Assembly (NCBI GenBank): GCA_016716475.1
Contig: JADJWG010000002.1
Span: 1,364,001-1,428,000 of the forward strand
From: Phycisphaerales bacterium
GTDB taxonomy: Bacteria > Planctomycetota > Phycisphaerae > UBA1845 > Fen-1342
DNA: 64,000 nt
Direction of reading: 5' to 3'
Shown: one piece after another, positions 51,567-59,620 of the stretch
How the letters are laid out: each line of letters starts with the position of its first letter
How positions within the stretch are numbered: the stretch's first letter is position 1
Notes under the pieces: model-generated
Database searches by the model: none
The model's input: the letters and a program-made list of their open reading frames with translations, nothing else
Told to the model about the DNA's origin: nothing
Made by a program: the position numbers and the translations under genes

Positions 51567-52615
51567 GATGACACCCGCGTCGCGATGCGATTCGCCACGA
51601 ATTCGCCTAATTGCGCCCCGTGGGTACGGGCGTTGATGGCCTCCACGCCAAGCTGCTCGCGCACATAGCTAGTGCCAATCGCGTTGTCCGTCGCTGGTCC
51701 ACTGATCACGTCGATCTTCAGCCCGAAGCGTGCCTGCATCAGCTCCTTCGCACCCCACGTGCCGACCGGATCATTTGCACACATGACTACGACCGCCGCA
51801 CGCTCCTTCAGCAATGGGTCGGAGAGAATCTCCGCCACCCCGTAGGCACCGAGAATCCCGTCGCCCAGTTCCGCCACCACCACCTCCGCCCCCGCGTTGC
51901 CGAGGTAGCGGATCAGGGTCTGGGCCACGGGGACGGCGTTCTCGCGCGTCGTCGAGACCACGCCCGCATCCGTGAATGACACCGCCCACATCGCACCGTA
52001 GTCGCGCATCTGCAGCGTATCGCGCCGCAGAGACACCCCCGTCAGCTTGCAGGCCCCGACCGCCAGGCCACGCTTGCCGAGTTGCCGGGTCAACTGGCAC
52101 GCCGCCGCCGTTTTACCGGCGTTCATGCACGTGCCGGCCACGTACACCACGGGGACATCCGGCAGCGCGGTGCCCTCGGCGGTGATCGCGTTCATCCCGA
52201 TGTGCGCCGGCACCCCTGAGCGGTTCTCGAAATCCGGAAAAACCTGCACGCTGCCAAGGATCTCCACGTCGAACGGCTTGCCGACATCGGGATTCACCGA
52301 CGTACACCGCCCAATCACGCCGCCCAGATTCAGCATCTGGAGCCGGTCGCCGATCATGATCTCGCTCGGCACGTAGCCCGAGTAGCCGTGCAACGCATTG
52401 CGCTGCCCCAGCACGCCCACCACGATGTCACCATCGTGCAGCGTCACCATGCGACCGTGAATGTCCTCGAGCTGGTTGTAGGTGTTCTTCTCCCCGTGAA
52501 TGCGACCGGCCACAATGTGCCCTTCGCGCGCCACGATCTCCGGCGCCAACCGAACATCGCGCCGCAGCGGTACGTTCACGGTCGCCGAAGCGATCTTGTC
52601 AACCCAGATGCGCAT
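51563..52615 (-). CDS. Unassigned P-loop NTPase encoded inside the arginine operon
   Basis: 350 residues from the ATG at 52615, with GGAAGGAG upstream; it overlaps argG by 17 bp and argC by 4 bp. Residues 1-130 are a beta-rich domain (DIVVGVLGQRNALHGYSGYVPSEI, LNLGGVIGRC). From about 165 comes a P-loop domain: VVYVAGTCMNAGKTAAACQLTRQL (Walker A), VGACKLTGVSLRRDT, VVVAELGDGILGAYGV and ISGPATDNAIGTSYVREQLG. The fold resembles dethiobiotin-synthase/MobB-like and DUF1611-like proteins, some of which activate carboxylates with ATP. I cannot name the family. Its place between argG and argC, with coupled translation, argues strongly for a role in arginine or acyl-amino-acid metabolism. Confidence 0.78.
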   Translation of the reverse strand: MRIWVDKIASATVNVPLRRDVRLAPEIVAREGHIVAGRIHGEKNTYNQLEDIHGRMVTLHDGDIVVGVLGQRNALHGYSGYVPSEIMIGDRLQMLNLGGVIGRCTSVNPDVGKPFDVEILGSVQVFPDFENRSGVPAHIGMNAITAEGTALPDVPVVYVAGTCMNAGKTAAACQLTRQLGKRGLAVGACKLTGVSLRRDTLQMRDYGAMWAVSFTDAGVVSTTRENAVPVAQTLIRYLGNAGAEVVVAELGDGILGAYGVAEILSDPLLKERAAVVVMCANDPVGTWGAKELMQARFGLKIDVISGPATDNAIGTSYVREQLGVEAINARTHGAQLGEFVANRIATRVSS

Positions 52616-53822
52616 CGGCGGCTCCTTCCTGCCCCGGCGCCGCCTGTGCGGCGAGCCAGTCACCCAGCCCGTACAGCTTTGCAAATGCCGCCGCCTCCGC
52701 CCCGGTCCAGAGCCGGGTCCCCTCCCCGTAGGTCGCCTGCCGGCCGAGCAGCGCATGGGGGCTCGTCGCTCCCAGAACCGTGGCCTGACCCTGGAAAAGC
52801 TGCACCCGCACGACGCCGGTCACGCGCTGCTGAGAGGACCGCAGGAACGCTTCGATGTCCCGCATCAACGGGTCAAAGAAGCGCGCTTCGTGCAGCCCAC
52901 CGCTGTAGACATCACCCAGCGTGCGTTTCCACTGCATTTGCTGGCGCGACTGCACCAGCTTCTCCAACTCGCGGTGCGCCTGCACGAGGACCAGCGCCGC
53001 GGGCGCTTCGAACGCGACCCGCCCCTTGATCCCGAGAATCGTGTCACCGACATGCATACCCCGGCCGACTCCATGCCGCCCCGCCCGCGCGTCCAGTGCG
53101 GCGATCAAGCGCACCGGGTCGAGCGGGGCACCGTCGAGCGCTGTCGGCACCCCCCGCTCAAACGTCAGCTCCAACGTTTCCGCACTGCTCGGCCGCTGCG
53201 CCAGCCCGGCCGTAAGGATGTAGGCCTCTTCGGGCAGGACGCCGTCGCTGCGGTGGGTCTCGGCACCGCCGATCGTCACACCCCAGAGCCCGCGGTTAAT
53301 CGAGTACGTAGTGGTCTTGCGTGGTACCGGGACGCCGTGCCGCTCGAGATAGGCGGTCTCCTGCTCACGGGAAAGCGCCTGGTCGCGAATGGGCGTCAGA
53401 ATCTCCAGTTGCGGCGCAAAAATGCGAAACGCGACATCAAATCGCACCTGGTCGTTTCCGGCGCCGGTCGAGCCGTGCGACAGGGCCTGGGCCCCTAGCG
53501 CGACAGCGTGCAGCGCGGTTCGCCGCGCCTGGGCCATGCGCTCCGCCGAAACGCAGAGCGGATACACCTCGCCGCGAAGCGCGTTCGCGAAGATCAGGTA
53601 CCGCAGATAGTCGTCGAACAACTCTCGCCGCGCGTCGATGTTCGTGTGACTCGCGACTCCCAGCGCCTGCGCGCGTGCGGTCAACTCCGCGCTGGCATCC
53701 GTGTCGGGGGGGTCCGTCAGCACGGTGACCGTGTGGACCTCGTAGCCCTGCTCCCGTAACCAGACGGCGCAGTAGCTCGTATCCAGACCGCCAGAGAAAG
53801 CCAGCACGACTTTGGAGGGCAT
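52599..53822 (-). CDS. argG: Argininosuccinate synthase
   Basis: 407 residues from the ATG at 53822; a TTG 15 bases earlier is in frame. The ATP-pyrophosphatase loop is VVLAFSGGLDTSYCAVWL. SHGSTGAGNDQVRFDVAF, TYSINRGLWGVTIGG and GRHGVGRGMHVGDTILGIKGR agree with ArgG. It joins citrulline and aspartate using ATP. It follows argR by 45 bp. Its 3' end overlaps the P-loop gene start by 17 bp. This form, with EILTPIRDQALSREQETAYLERHGV, resembles the argG subgroup of planctomycetes and some other phyla. Confidence 0.94.
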   Translation of the reverse strand: MPSKVVLAFSGGLDTSYCAVWLREQGYEVHTVTVLTDPPDTDASAELTARAQALGVASHTNIDARRELFDDYLRYLIFANALRGEVYPLCVSAERMAQARRTALHAVALGAQALSHGSTGAGNDQVRFDVAFRIFAPQLEILTPIRDQALSREQETAYLERHGVPVPRKTTTYSINRGLWGVTIGGAETHRSDGVLPEEAYILTAGLAQRPSSAETLELTFERGVPTALDGAPLDPVRLIAALDARAGRHGVGRGMHVGDTILGIKGRVAFEAPAALVLVQAHRELEKLVQSRQQMQWKRTLGDVYSGGLHEARFFDPLMRDIEAFLRSSQQRVTGVVRVQLFQGQATVLGATSPHALLGRQATYGEGTRLWTGAEAAAFAKLYGLGDWLAAQAAPGQEGAADAHLG

Positions 53823-53867
53823 GCGCAGAATCTCCAACCGCGAGAGGCACTTCGCCGGGGCGACGGC

Positions 53868-54338
53868 TCAGGAGGTCGCCGCGCCCAACTCCGGCCGCAC
53901 CATGCGACGCAGGAGGGAAACCACGCGGCCCTGGGCGCTGCGGCTGCGGACCGCAACAAAAATCGTGTCGTCACCCGCGAGTGTGCCGACCACATCCTTC
54001 GTCAGGCGGCGGTCGAGATCCACCGCGACGGCGCTGGCCGCCCCTACGGCCGTGCGCACTACAACCAGGTTAGCGCCGGCCGAGGCCACGTTGGTGATTA
54101 ATTCATTCGCAGGCCCATCACTGCCGGGCCGCGCCTGCGGCCCCACCAGGGCCCCGGTCGGAATGTAGTGTCCGTCAACCTTGATCAGCCCAAGCTCACG
54201 CACATCGCGGCTGATACTGGCCTGAGTAGATGGAAATCCGCACTTTTTCAGCAGCGCCACCATTTCGTTCTGGTTGGACAGCTCACGCTCGCGCAGCAGT
54301 TCGAGCAGGGCAGCTTGTCTCCGGCGCTTCTCATTCAT
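53868..54338 (-). CDS. argR: Arginine repressor
   Basis: 156 residues from the ATG at about 54338. A winged-helix DNA-binding domain (RRQAALLELLRERELSNQNEMVALLKKCGFPSTQASISRDVRELGLIKVDG) carries the ArgR signature TQASISRDVRELGL. The C-terminal arginine-binding, hexamer-forming domain has VVRTAVGAASAVAVDLDR and VGTLAGDDTIFVAVRS, where GDDT binds arginine. It is the first gene of the operon, so it should control its own synthesis and all downstream genes. The promoter and an AT-rich TGAAT element lie just upstream. Confidence 0.94.
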   Translation of the reverse strand: MNEKRRRQAALLELLRERELSNQNEMVALLKKCGFPSTQASISRDVRELGLIKVDGHYIPTGALVGPQARPGSDGPANELITNVASAGANLVVVRTAVGAASAVAVDLDRRLTKDVVGTLAGDDTIFVAVRSRSAQGRVVSLLRRMVRPELGAATS

Positions 54339-54373
54339 GGAGCCGTCTCTTTGGCTAAGTTGCAATTTGGTGA

Positions 54374-54401
54374 ATAATATACATCACGCCCTCCGTGTCA
54401 A
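54374..54401 (-). promoter_or_regulatory. Promoter of the arginine operon
   Basis: On the minus strand TTGACA (54396-54401), a 16-nt spacer and TATTAT (54374-54379) form a near-consensus promoter. Transcription would start near 54367, about 29 nt before the argR ATG. The -10 region overlaps an AT-rich stretch with TGAAT on the plus strand (54371-54375), close to an ArgR half-box, and a looser TGATG half six bases apart. Repression by ArgR is therefore plausible but the second half-site is imperfect. Confidence 0.6.
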
Positions 54402-54518
54402 GAGCCCCGGCCCACCGCTCCCCGAAAAAACTCGTTTTGTCGCCCGCACCCCTTTCGGACGGCACCATACCACGACCCGCCCCCTGATGCCACACTCTCC
54501 CCCAACCTGCGCGCCCCG

Positions 54519-56711
54519 TTACCAGCCCAATGCCGTCGCTCCCGCCGCCGTGGCCCACGCGGCGCAGTACGCGATGGTCGTCATCCCGATGAACGAGATC
54601 ACCGGCCAGGCGAACGAACGCAACTCGCGTCCCATCGTCACCAGCGTTGCCCCGCATTGCGCGCACAGCGCGAAGAATACCATGATCGAAAGGGCAACCG
54701 GCAGCGTGAACAGCGGGCGGTCGGAGTCCTCCCACGTCACGCGCGCCAGCAGTTCACGCAGGGCCACCGCTTCCTCGTCCTGCTCCGCTCCCAGGTTAAA
54801 CACCGTTCCCAAGGTCGCAATGATCACCTCCCGGGCCGGAAACGAGGCGATCACTCCGACACCGATGCGCCAATCCCAGCCCAGCGGCGCCAGGGCCGGC
54901 TCAATCGCCCGCCCCATGCGTCCCAGGTAGCTCTCCCGCAGAAACGCGCCGCTCAGCGCTGCGTCGGTCTCGTCTTCGTCCCACCCCTCAGCCACCGCCA
55001 CTCCACGCACCGCCGCCTCCGTCTGCGTGTGACGGGGAAAATAACCCAGCGTCCACACGAGCAGGTTGACCAGCAGGATGATGCTGCCCGCGCGCAGCAC
55101 GAAGCCCCGCCCGGCGGTGTACACCCGCTGCCACAGGGTACGCAACCGCGGCCACTTGTAGCTCGGCAACTCCATCAGGAAACCATGCGCCGGGCCGCGA
55201 AAAACGAGCTTGCGCAACACCAGCGCCAGGGGAACCGCCACGACGACACCCACCAGGTACATCCCCAGCAGCACCAACGCGTCGAGCCGTAGCCATCCAC
55301 CGGCCACCATCTCCTTCGGCACCAGTGCGCTGGTCAGAAGCACATAGACCGGTAGCCGTGCCGAACAACTCATGAAGGGTGCCAGCAGCACAGTGATGAA
55401 GCGTTCCCGCCGGTCTCCGATGGCGCGCGTTCCCATGATCGCGGGGATAGCACACGCAAAGGACGACAACAGCGGAATGAACGCCCGCCCGCTCAGGCCC
55501 AGCGGCCGCATCAGCCGGTCCACCATGAAGGCCGCGCGCGACAGGTAGCCGCAATCCTCCAGCATGGCGATGAACAGGAACAGGATCAGGATCTGCGGCA
55601 GAAAGACGAGGACCCCCCCGACACCGGCAATCAACCCATCTACCACAAGACTTTGCAGGAAACCCTCCGGCAACCAACTGCCCACCAGCACACCCACAGC
55701 TCCGAAAAATCGTTCGATGGCCTCCATCGGAATATCCGCAAACGTGTAGATCGCATGGAACAAGCCATAGAGCAGCGCCAGGAGGATCAGCGCCCCACCG
55801 AACCGATGTGTGAGCACGGCGTCCAGATGGTTCGTCCAGGTGCGCGCGTTGGGCAGCATCCGCTCGATCACACCGTCGAGCACCTGCGCAACCCACGCAT
55901 ACCGCGCCCGCACCTCGGCTGGTCCTGGCAACACGTTCAGCGCTGCGAGCCGGTGCCGTGCAGCCGTCAATGCCGCCGCTTGTCCGTGCCGCGCCAGAAA
56001 GGCCCGTTCTGCGTGCCCATCCCCATCCACCAATACTCGCAATGCTTCCGCCGGACCCAGTTCGATCCCGCCGTGTTCGCTCAGCCAGACGGCCTGCGCG
56101 CTCAGCGGCTCGGGAAGCGACGGCCGATTGCGCGGCGGCACCTGGTGCAACACCGCATCCAGCGCCACAACCAGCGGCGCAACTGTTTCGTCCCGCGTGG
56201 CCGTGACCGGCACCACCGGAACTCCCAGTCGCTTGGACAGCAAGGCGGTATCGATTCGCAGCCCCCGTCGCTGCGCAATGTCCATCATGTTCAGGGCGAC
56301 GACGACCGGCAGCCCCAACTCGAGCACCTGGCTTACCAGGTAGAGGTTGCGCATCAGGTTGGTGGCGTCCACGACGACGAGTATTGCGGCAGGTGGCCCG
56401 GCCCCCATGCGTCCGTGGAGTGCATCGCACAAAATCTGCTCATCCGGTGAGACCGCAGCCAGACTGTACGCGCCGGGCAGGTCGAGCAGTTCAATCGGTG
56501 TTTGGGTTCCCCGTACCGGGCCCCGCCCCACGTCGACCGTTACCCCGGGATAGTTCGCCACGTGCCGGCGAAAGCCGGTCAGCGCATTAAACAGCGCACT
56601 CTTACCCGTGTTCGGGTTTCCCACCAGTGCAACTACAGCCGGTGTGCCGGCTACACCGCACGAGCGGGAACCGGAATGCGCAGCAGACCGGGGCGAGGAA
56701 GGTCCGGACAA
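54519..56711 (-). CDS. feoB: Ferrous iron transporter B
   Basis: 730 residues from a TTG start, the only plausible initiation codon in frame near the N-terminus. The GTPase domain has GNPNTGKSALFNALTG (G1), GVTVD (G2), DLPGAYSL (G3) and ALNMMD (G4). Eight or so membrane helices follow, with the two Gate motifs around LVFLPQILILFLFIAMLEDCGYLSRAAF and PFMSCSARLPVYVLLTSAL, including the conserved Cys. FeoB imports Fe(II) across the inner membrane. It lies 43 bp after feoA. There is no feoC. The last 130 residues contain two C-terminal helices as in other FeoB proteins. Confidence 0.95.
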   Translation of the reverse strand: MSGPSSPRSAAHSGSRSCGVAGTPAVVALVGNPNTGKSALFNALTGFRRHVANYPGVTVDVGRGPVRGTQTPIELLDLPGAYSLAAVSPDEQILCDALHGRMGAGPPAAILVVVDATNLMRNLYLVSQVLELGLPVVVALNMMDIAQRRGLRIDTALLSKRLGVPVVPVTATRDETVAPLVVALDAVLHQVPPRNRPSLPEPLSAQAVWLSEHGGIELGPAEALRVLVDGDGHAERAFLARHGQAAALTAARHRLAALNVLPGPAEVRARYAWVAQVLDGVIERMLPNARTWTNHLDAVLTHRFGGALILLALLYGLFHAIYTFADIPMEAIERFFGAVGVLVGSWLPEGFLQSLVVDGLIAGVGGVLVFLPQILILFLFIAMLEDCGYLSRAAFMVDRLMRPLGLSGRAFIPLLSSFACAIPAIMGTRAIGDRRERFITVLLAPFMSCSARLPVYVLLTSALVPKEMVAGGWLRLDALVLLGMYLVGVVVAVPLALVLRKLVFRGPAHGFLMELPSYKWPRLRTLWQRVYTAGRGFVLRAGSIILLVNLLVWTLGYFPRHTQTEAAVRGVAVAEGWDEDETDAALSGAFLRESYLGRMGRAIEPALAPLGWDWRIGVGVIASFPAREVIIATLGTVFNLGAEQDEEAVALRELLARVTWEDSDRPLFTLPVALSIMVFFALCAQCGATLVTMGRELRSFAWPVISFIGMTTIAYCAAWATAAGATALGW

Positions 56712-56754
56712 AATCAGAGTGTGCTCGTTTCCAGGAAGGATTCAAGGGGGTGCG

Positions 56755-57012
56755 TCACGCGGCGGAGGACATCCGCGGCGACCGGGATTCCGCAGCGGAC
56801 ACATCGATCAGTGCCGCCTCGGTCGAGCGTAGTGACAGCTCGTAATCTCCCACGCGTACCTGCAACGGATCCCCCAACGGAGCCCGCCGCAGCACTTGCA
56901 CCTCCGCGCCTTCAAGCAAGCCCATCTCCATCAGACGGCAGGCCAGTACATCGTCGCTTCGAATACTCGCGATCCGAAAACTCGCGCCCAAAGGAACGGA
57001 ATCAAGCGTCAT
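56755..57012 (-). CDS. feoA: Ferrous iron transport protein A
   Basis: 85 residues from the ATG at 57012, with GGAGAG in front. SH3-like FeoA pattern: LDSVPLGASFRIASI, LACRLMEMGLLEGAEVQVLRRAPLGDPLQVRVGDYELSLRSTEAALIDV. FeoA is a small cytoplasmic partner needed for full FeoB activity. It precedes feoB by 43 bp in a two-gene operon with a good promoter upstream. Confidence 0.92.
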   Translation of the reverse strand: MTLDSVPLGASFRIASIRSDDVLACRLMEMGLLEGAEVQVLRRAPLGDPLQVRVGDYELSLRSTEAALIDVSAAESRSPRMSSAA

Positions 57013-57072
57013 GCAAAGCTCTCCGCTTGGCACATCATGCAGGTGCTGCCACCATGAGCACCTGTTTGGCAT

Positions 57073-57101
57073 ACTATACAAAAGGTCGTCGTGGCCAGCA
57101 A
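57073..57101 (-). promoter_or_regulatory. Promoter of feoAB
   Basis: TTGCTG (57096-57101), a 17-nt spacer and TATAGT (57073-57078) on the minus strand, about 60 bp before feoA. The region further upstream is strongly A/T-rich compared with the rest of the window. Confidence 0.6.
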
Positions 57102-57120
57102 GTCACTTGAGATATTTATA

Positions 57121-57132
57121 GATAAAATTATC
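57121..57132. promoter_or_regulatory. AT-rich palindrome upstream of feoAB
   Basis: GATAA-AA-TTATC, a perfect inverted repeat with a 2-bp centre, lies 20 bp upstream of the -35 box. It resembles a Fur-type half-site pair (GATAAT / ATTATC) but is shorter than a full Fur box. An iron-responsive operator is possible; its position upstream of -35 would fit an activator rather than a classic repressor. Confidence 0.35.
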
Positions 57133-57227
57133 CCCTACAAAGCGCTCGGCCACCCGCTAAGTTACTTGCTCATTCATTATGGGATGACCCATAGGACTCA
57201 ACCACACCTAGTGCAGTCCGTAATGCT

Positions 57228-58313
57228 CTACGGCCGGGTTTCGCGGCGTCCCGGGCGCTCACGCTGTGGCTCACCTTCCCACGGGGGCGGTGGTAGACCG
57301 CCCTGAGGCCCCGTCCGGTCCGGACCGCCACGCCAACCGCCACTCGGAGGATGAGGGGGTCCGGGAGGCCGCTCCAGCCAGCGGCGGTTCCGCTCAAAGC
57401 GGTGCTCAATGGCTACTTCCAGATAGGTGCGTGCATCCTGAGCACGGCGCCGCAGCATTTCCACTTCGCCGCGCAGGTGATGTGATACCGCCGCATGCAG
57501 TTGTGCTCTCAGTACTTCGGCATCCGTCCCCTCCGCTGCACGTATCTCGGCCACCAGCGCTCGTATCGCAGGCGGCTTGTCCTCCAGAAATACCTCATCG
57601 CTCAGCAGAGCATGGACGCGCTCTTCCACATTCCGCTCAAACCGCTCTTCGAGCTGCCCAGCCAATGCGTCGAGCGCATCGAGTTCGATCGTCATCATCT
57701 CCGCGAGCAGAGGCCGTAAACGCACCACCTCCCGTTCATACGCGGGGCGATCGACCGCCCGCAATTCGCCCAACTCACGCCGCAACTGTTCCAGATCAAA
57801 CATCGTGCGCGCATGACGCTCCAGCAATTCACCCAGGCGCGGACTCAGTTCATAAACCCGCTTCAGGTGCCGCAAGCGCGGCGCGGCCTGCTCCAAGCGA
57901 AAACGGAAGCGGTCCGGGCTCCGCTCACGCAGCCCCACCATCGCACGGTAAATGCGCGGTGCCCGCTCTCGCGCGAACTCCAGCAATGCGTCGGCTTCTC
58001 CAGCCCGTAGCGGACCACGATCCTCCGGGCTCGGTAAAAAGACGCGCCCCGCCAAGCGCTCTATGCCGACCCACCCTTCCCACGCACCCGGCCCGACCGG
58101 ACCAGGACCCGGCCCCCACGGCGGCGACCCCGGCTCGCGCGGCTCACCGGGCATTCGGCCACTACGTCCATCCCCACGGTGTGGGCCCGTGGTCGGGGGC
58201 TCAGCCCACGCAAGCGCTGCGCCGAGTGCGAGCAGCAGCACATAAGCGCCGCCAAGAGCGTTGCGTCGGGTAGGAACGCAGCCGGCCCACTCATGCCCCA
58301 ATCGCTTGCTCAT
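57228..58313 (-). CDS. Exported helical protein of the ECF sigma cluster
   Basis: 361 residues from the second ATG (58313), chosen for Shine-Dalgarno spacing. A signal peptide (GGAYVLLLALGAALAWAEP) is followed by a Pro/Gly-rich linker and a long charged helical part of about 240 residues, rich in Arg, Glu and Leu (RSPDRFRFRLEQAAPRLRHLKRVYELSPRLGELLERHARTMFDLEQLRRELGEL). The C-terminus is again Pro/Gly/Arg-rich. I do not recognise a family; it looks like a periplasmic coiled-coil protein. It follows the anti-sigma gene by 40 bp and is probably on the same transcript, so it may sense or answer the same stress. Confidence 0.65.
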   Translation of the reverse strand: MSKRLGHEWAGCVPTRRNALGGAYVLLLALGAALAWAEPPTTGPHRGDGRSGRMPGEPREPGSPPWGPGPGPVGPGAWEGWVGIERLAGRVFLPSPEDRGPLRAGEADALLEFARERAPRIYRAMVGLRERSPDRFRFRLEQAAPRLRHLKRVYELSPRLGELLERHARTMFDLEQLRRELGELRAVDRPAYEREVVRLRPLLAEMMTIELDALDALAGQLEERFERNVEERVHALLSDEVFLEDKPPAIRALVAEIRAAEGTDAEVLRAQLHAAVSHHLRGEVEMLRRRAQDARTYLEVAIEHRFERNRRWLERPPGPPHPPSGGWRGGPDRTGPQGGLPPPPWEGEPQRERPGRRETRP

Positions 58314-58353
58314 CATGACCTTCTTTGGCTCTGGGGCGTTATCCGCCACACCC

Positions 58354-58782
58354 TCAGAGCGGGTTCAAAGCGTCGAAAGATTGTTCCAGTGTCCAGAACA
58401 GCAAATCAAACTCATCATCCAGTTCCGCCGCAACGTAACCCTCGCCGTTGGTCGCAACCTCATTGAGCCACACACCGGATGCGTCGAACGCAAGACCCCA
58501 GGCGTCCAGCACGGCTTCTGTTTCGGCCGCCGTCATGCGCGCCGCACCCGGACCCAATCCCCAGCCGATTGCCAGCACCAGCGCCGCGGCCACACCCACC
58601 CATTGCCGAAATGCATACCACCGGAGGGTCGCCTGCCGCCGTAACGCTGCGGCCCGTACGGCTTGGCGCGTACGTTCCACAGCGGCCGGACTCGGACGTG
58701 CCGTCGGCAGCGCACGCAGGATCTGCAGCTCGCTTTCGACGTTCTGCTCCAGCTTGTTCAGATCTTTATGCATCACGTCCAT
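58354..58782 (-). CDS. Small membrane protein, likely anti-sigma factor
   Basis: 142 residues. The N-terminal ~50 residues are charged and helical and cytoplasmic; a single membrane segment follows (VGVAAALVLAIGWGLGPGA, about 63-81). The outer ~60 residues are acidic with Trp (AWGLAFDASGVWLNEVATNGEGYVAAELDDEFDLLFW). The size, one-helix layout and position directly after an ECF sigma gene fit an anti-sigma protein. No zinc-finger (HxxxCxxC) motif is present, so it would be a non-zinc type. It starts 26 bp after the sigma gene. Confidence 0.7.
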   Translation of the reverse strand: MDVMHKDLNKLEQNVESELQILRALPTARPSPAAVERTRQAVRAAALRRQATLRWYAFRQWVGVAAALVLAIGWGLGPGAARMTAAETEAVLDAWGLAFDASGVWLNEVATNGEGYVAAELDDEFDLLFWTLEQSFDALNPL

Positions 58783-58808
58783 CCCACGGTACCCCTTCAG
58801 GTACCGTC

Positions 58809-59441
58809 TTACTCATCATTCATCACAACCCTGAGTCGCTGCAGAGCACGATGCGCCCTCGCAAGCGCCGTTCCCAGCGGAATCCTCAAGTGCTCTGCAA
58901 TCTCACGGAACGATAGCTCCGCATAATGCCTCAGCAGCAGGATTTCTCGATCCATTGCTGAAAGTTCAGCCATCCGCGCCGCCAACCGCTCTCCCAATTC
59001 CTGAGACACCACCACATCGCCAGGATCGGCCGGCGCGTCCCGACCGGCATGATGCAACGGGACCGCACCCGGCGGGGCCTCGCCGAGCGAACTCGCCACT
59101 CCGCGCCGCCGTCGCATCCGCCCCGCATCGCGCGCCAGGTTGGCGGCGATCCTGAACAACCATGCTTCAAAACGCCCGGTGTGCTCATAACTCTCAATCG
59201 TTCGAACCAACCGCAGGAACGTATCCTGCATCAAATCCTCGGCCAAATCGCGCGACCCGGTCAGTCGAAACAACAGACCAAACACGCGGTCGCTGTAACG
59301 GTCCACCAACTCGGCCAGCGCATCAGGATCCCGGACTGCCGCGCGCCGGAGCAGGTCGTCCAAGGCCGCATCGCTCACAGCTTCCTCATCCCACAGGTAG
59401 AACGTCTCAGCCGCCGGCCGATTGCATGGTTTTGTCGCCAC
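58809..59441 (-). CDS. ECF RNA polymerase sigma factor
   Basis: 210 residues from a GTG at 59441; earlier in-frame starts give an unrelated N-terminus. Sigma region 2 is AVRDPDALAELVDRYSDRVFGLLFRLTGSRDLAEDLMQDTFLRLVRTIESYEHTGRFEAWLFRIAANLARDAGRMRRR. A linker rich in Pro and Ala leads to region 4: LGERLAARMAELSAMDREILLLRHYAELSFREIAEHLRIPLGTALARAHRALQRLR. This is the standard two-domain ECF sigma factor without a C-terminal extension. It should direct transcription of a stress regulon that includes its own operon. No good Shine-Dalgarno precedes the start, so it may be leaderless or the start may be misread by a few codons. Confidence 0.88.
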   Translation of the reverse strand: MATKPCNRPAAETFYLWDEEAVSDAALDDLLRRAAVRDPDALAELVDRYSDRVFGLLFRLTGSRDLAEDLMQDTFLRLVRTIESYEHTGRFEAWLFRIAANLARDAGRMRRRRGVASSLGEAPPGAVPLHHAGRDAPADPGDVVVSQELGERLAARMAELSAMDREILLLRHYAELSFREIAEHLRIPLGTALARAHRALQRLRVVMNDE

Positions 59442-59620
59442 AACGACCGATAATGTAGCGTTATGATTGTCGTTGGAAGTGTCGACGCCAGTCGTTTCCA
59501 CCCCATTGGAATGTCCGTGCCACCTCCGTTTAGGCGGCAGCAAGGAAAATCAAGGGCTCACGCTGCCGCCCAGTGTGCGGCTGGCGCCGGACCGTCTTAC
59601 AACCACTCGAGGCACCCGAA

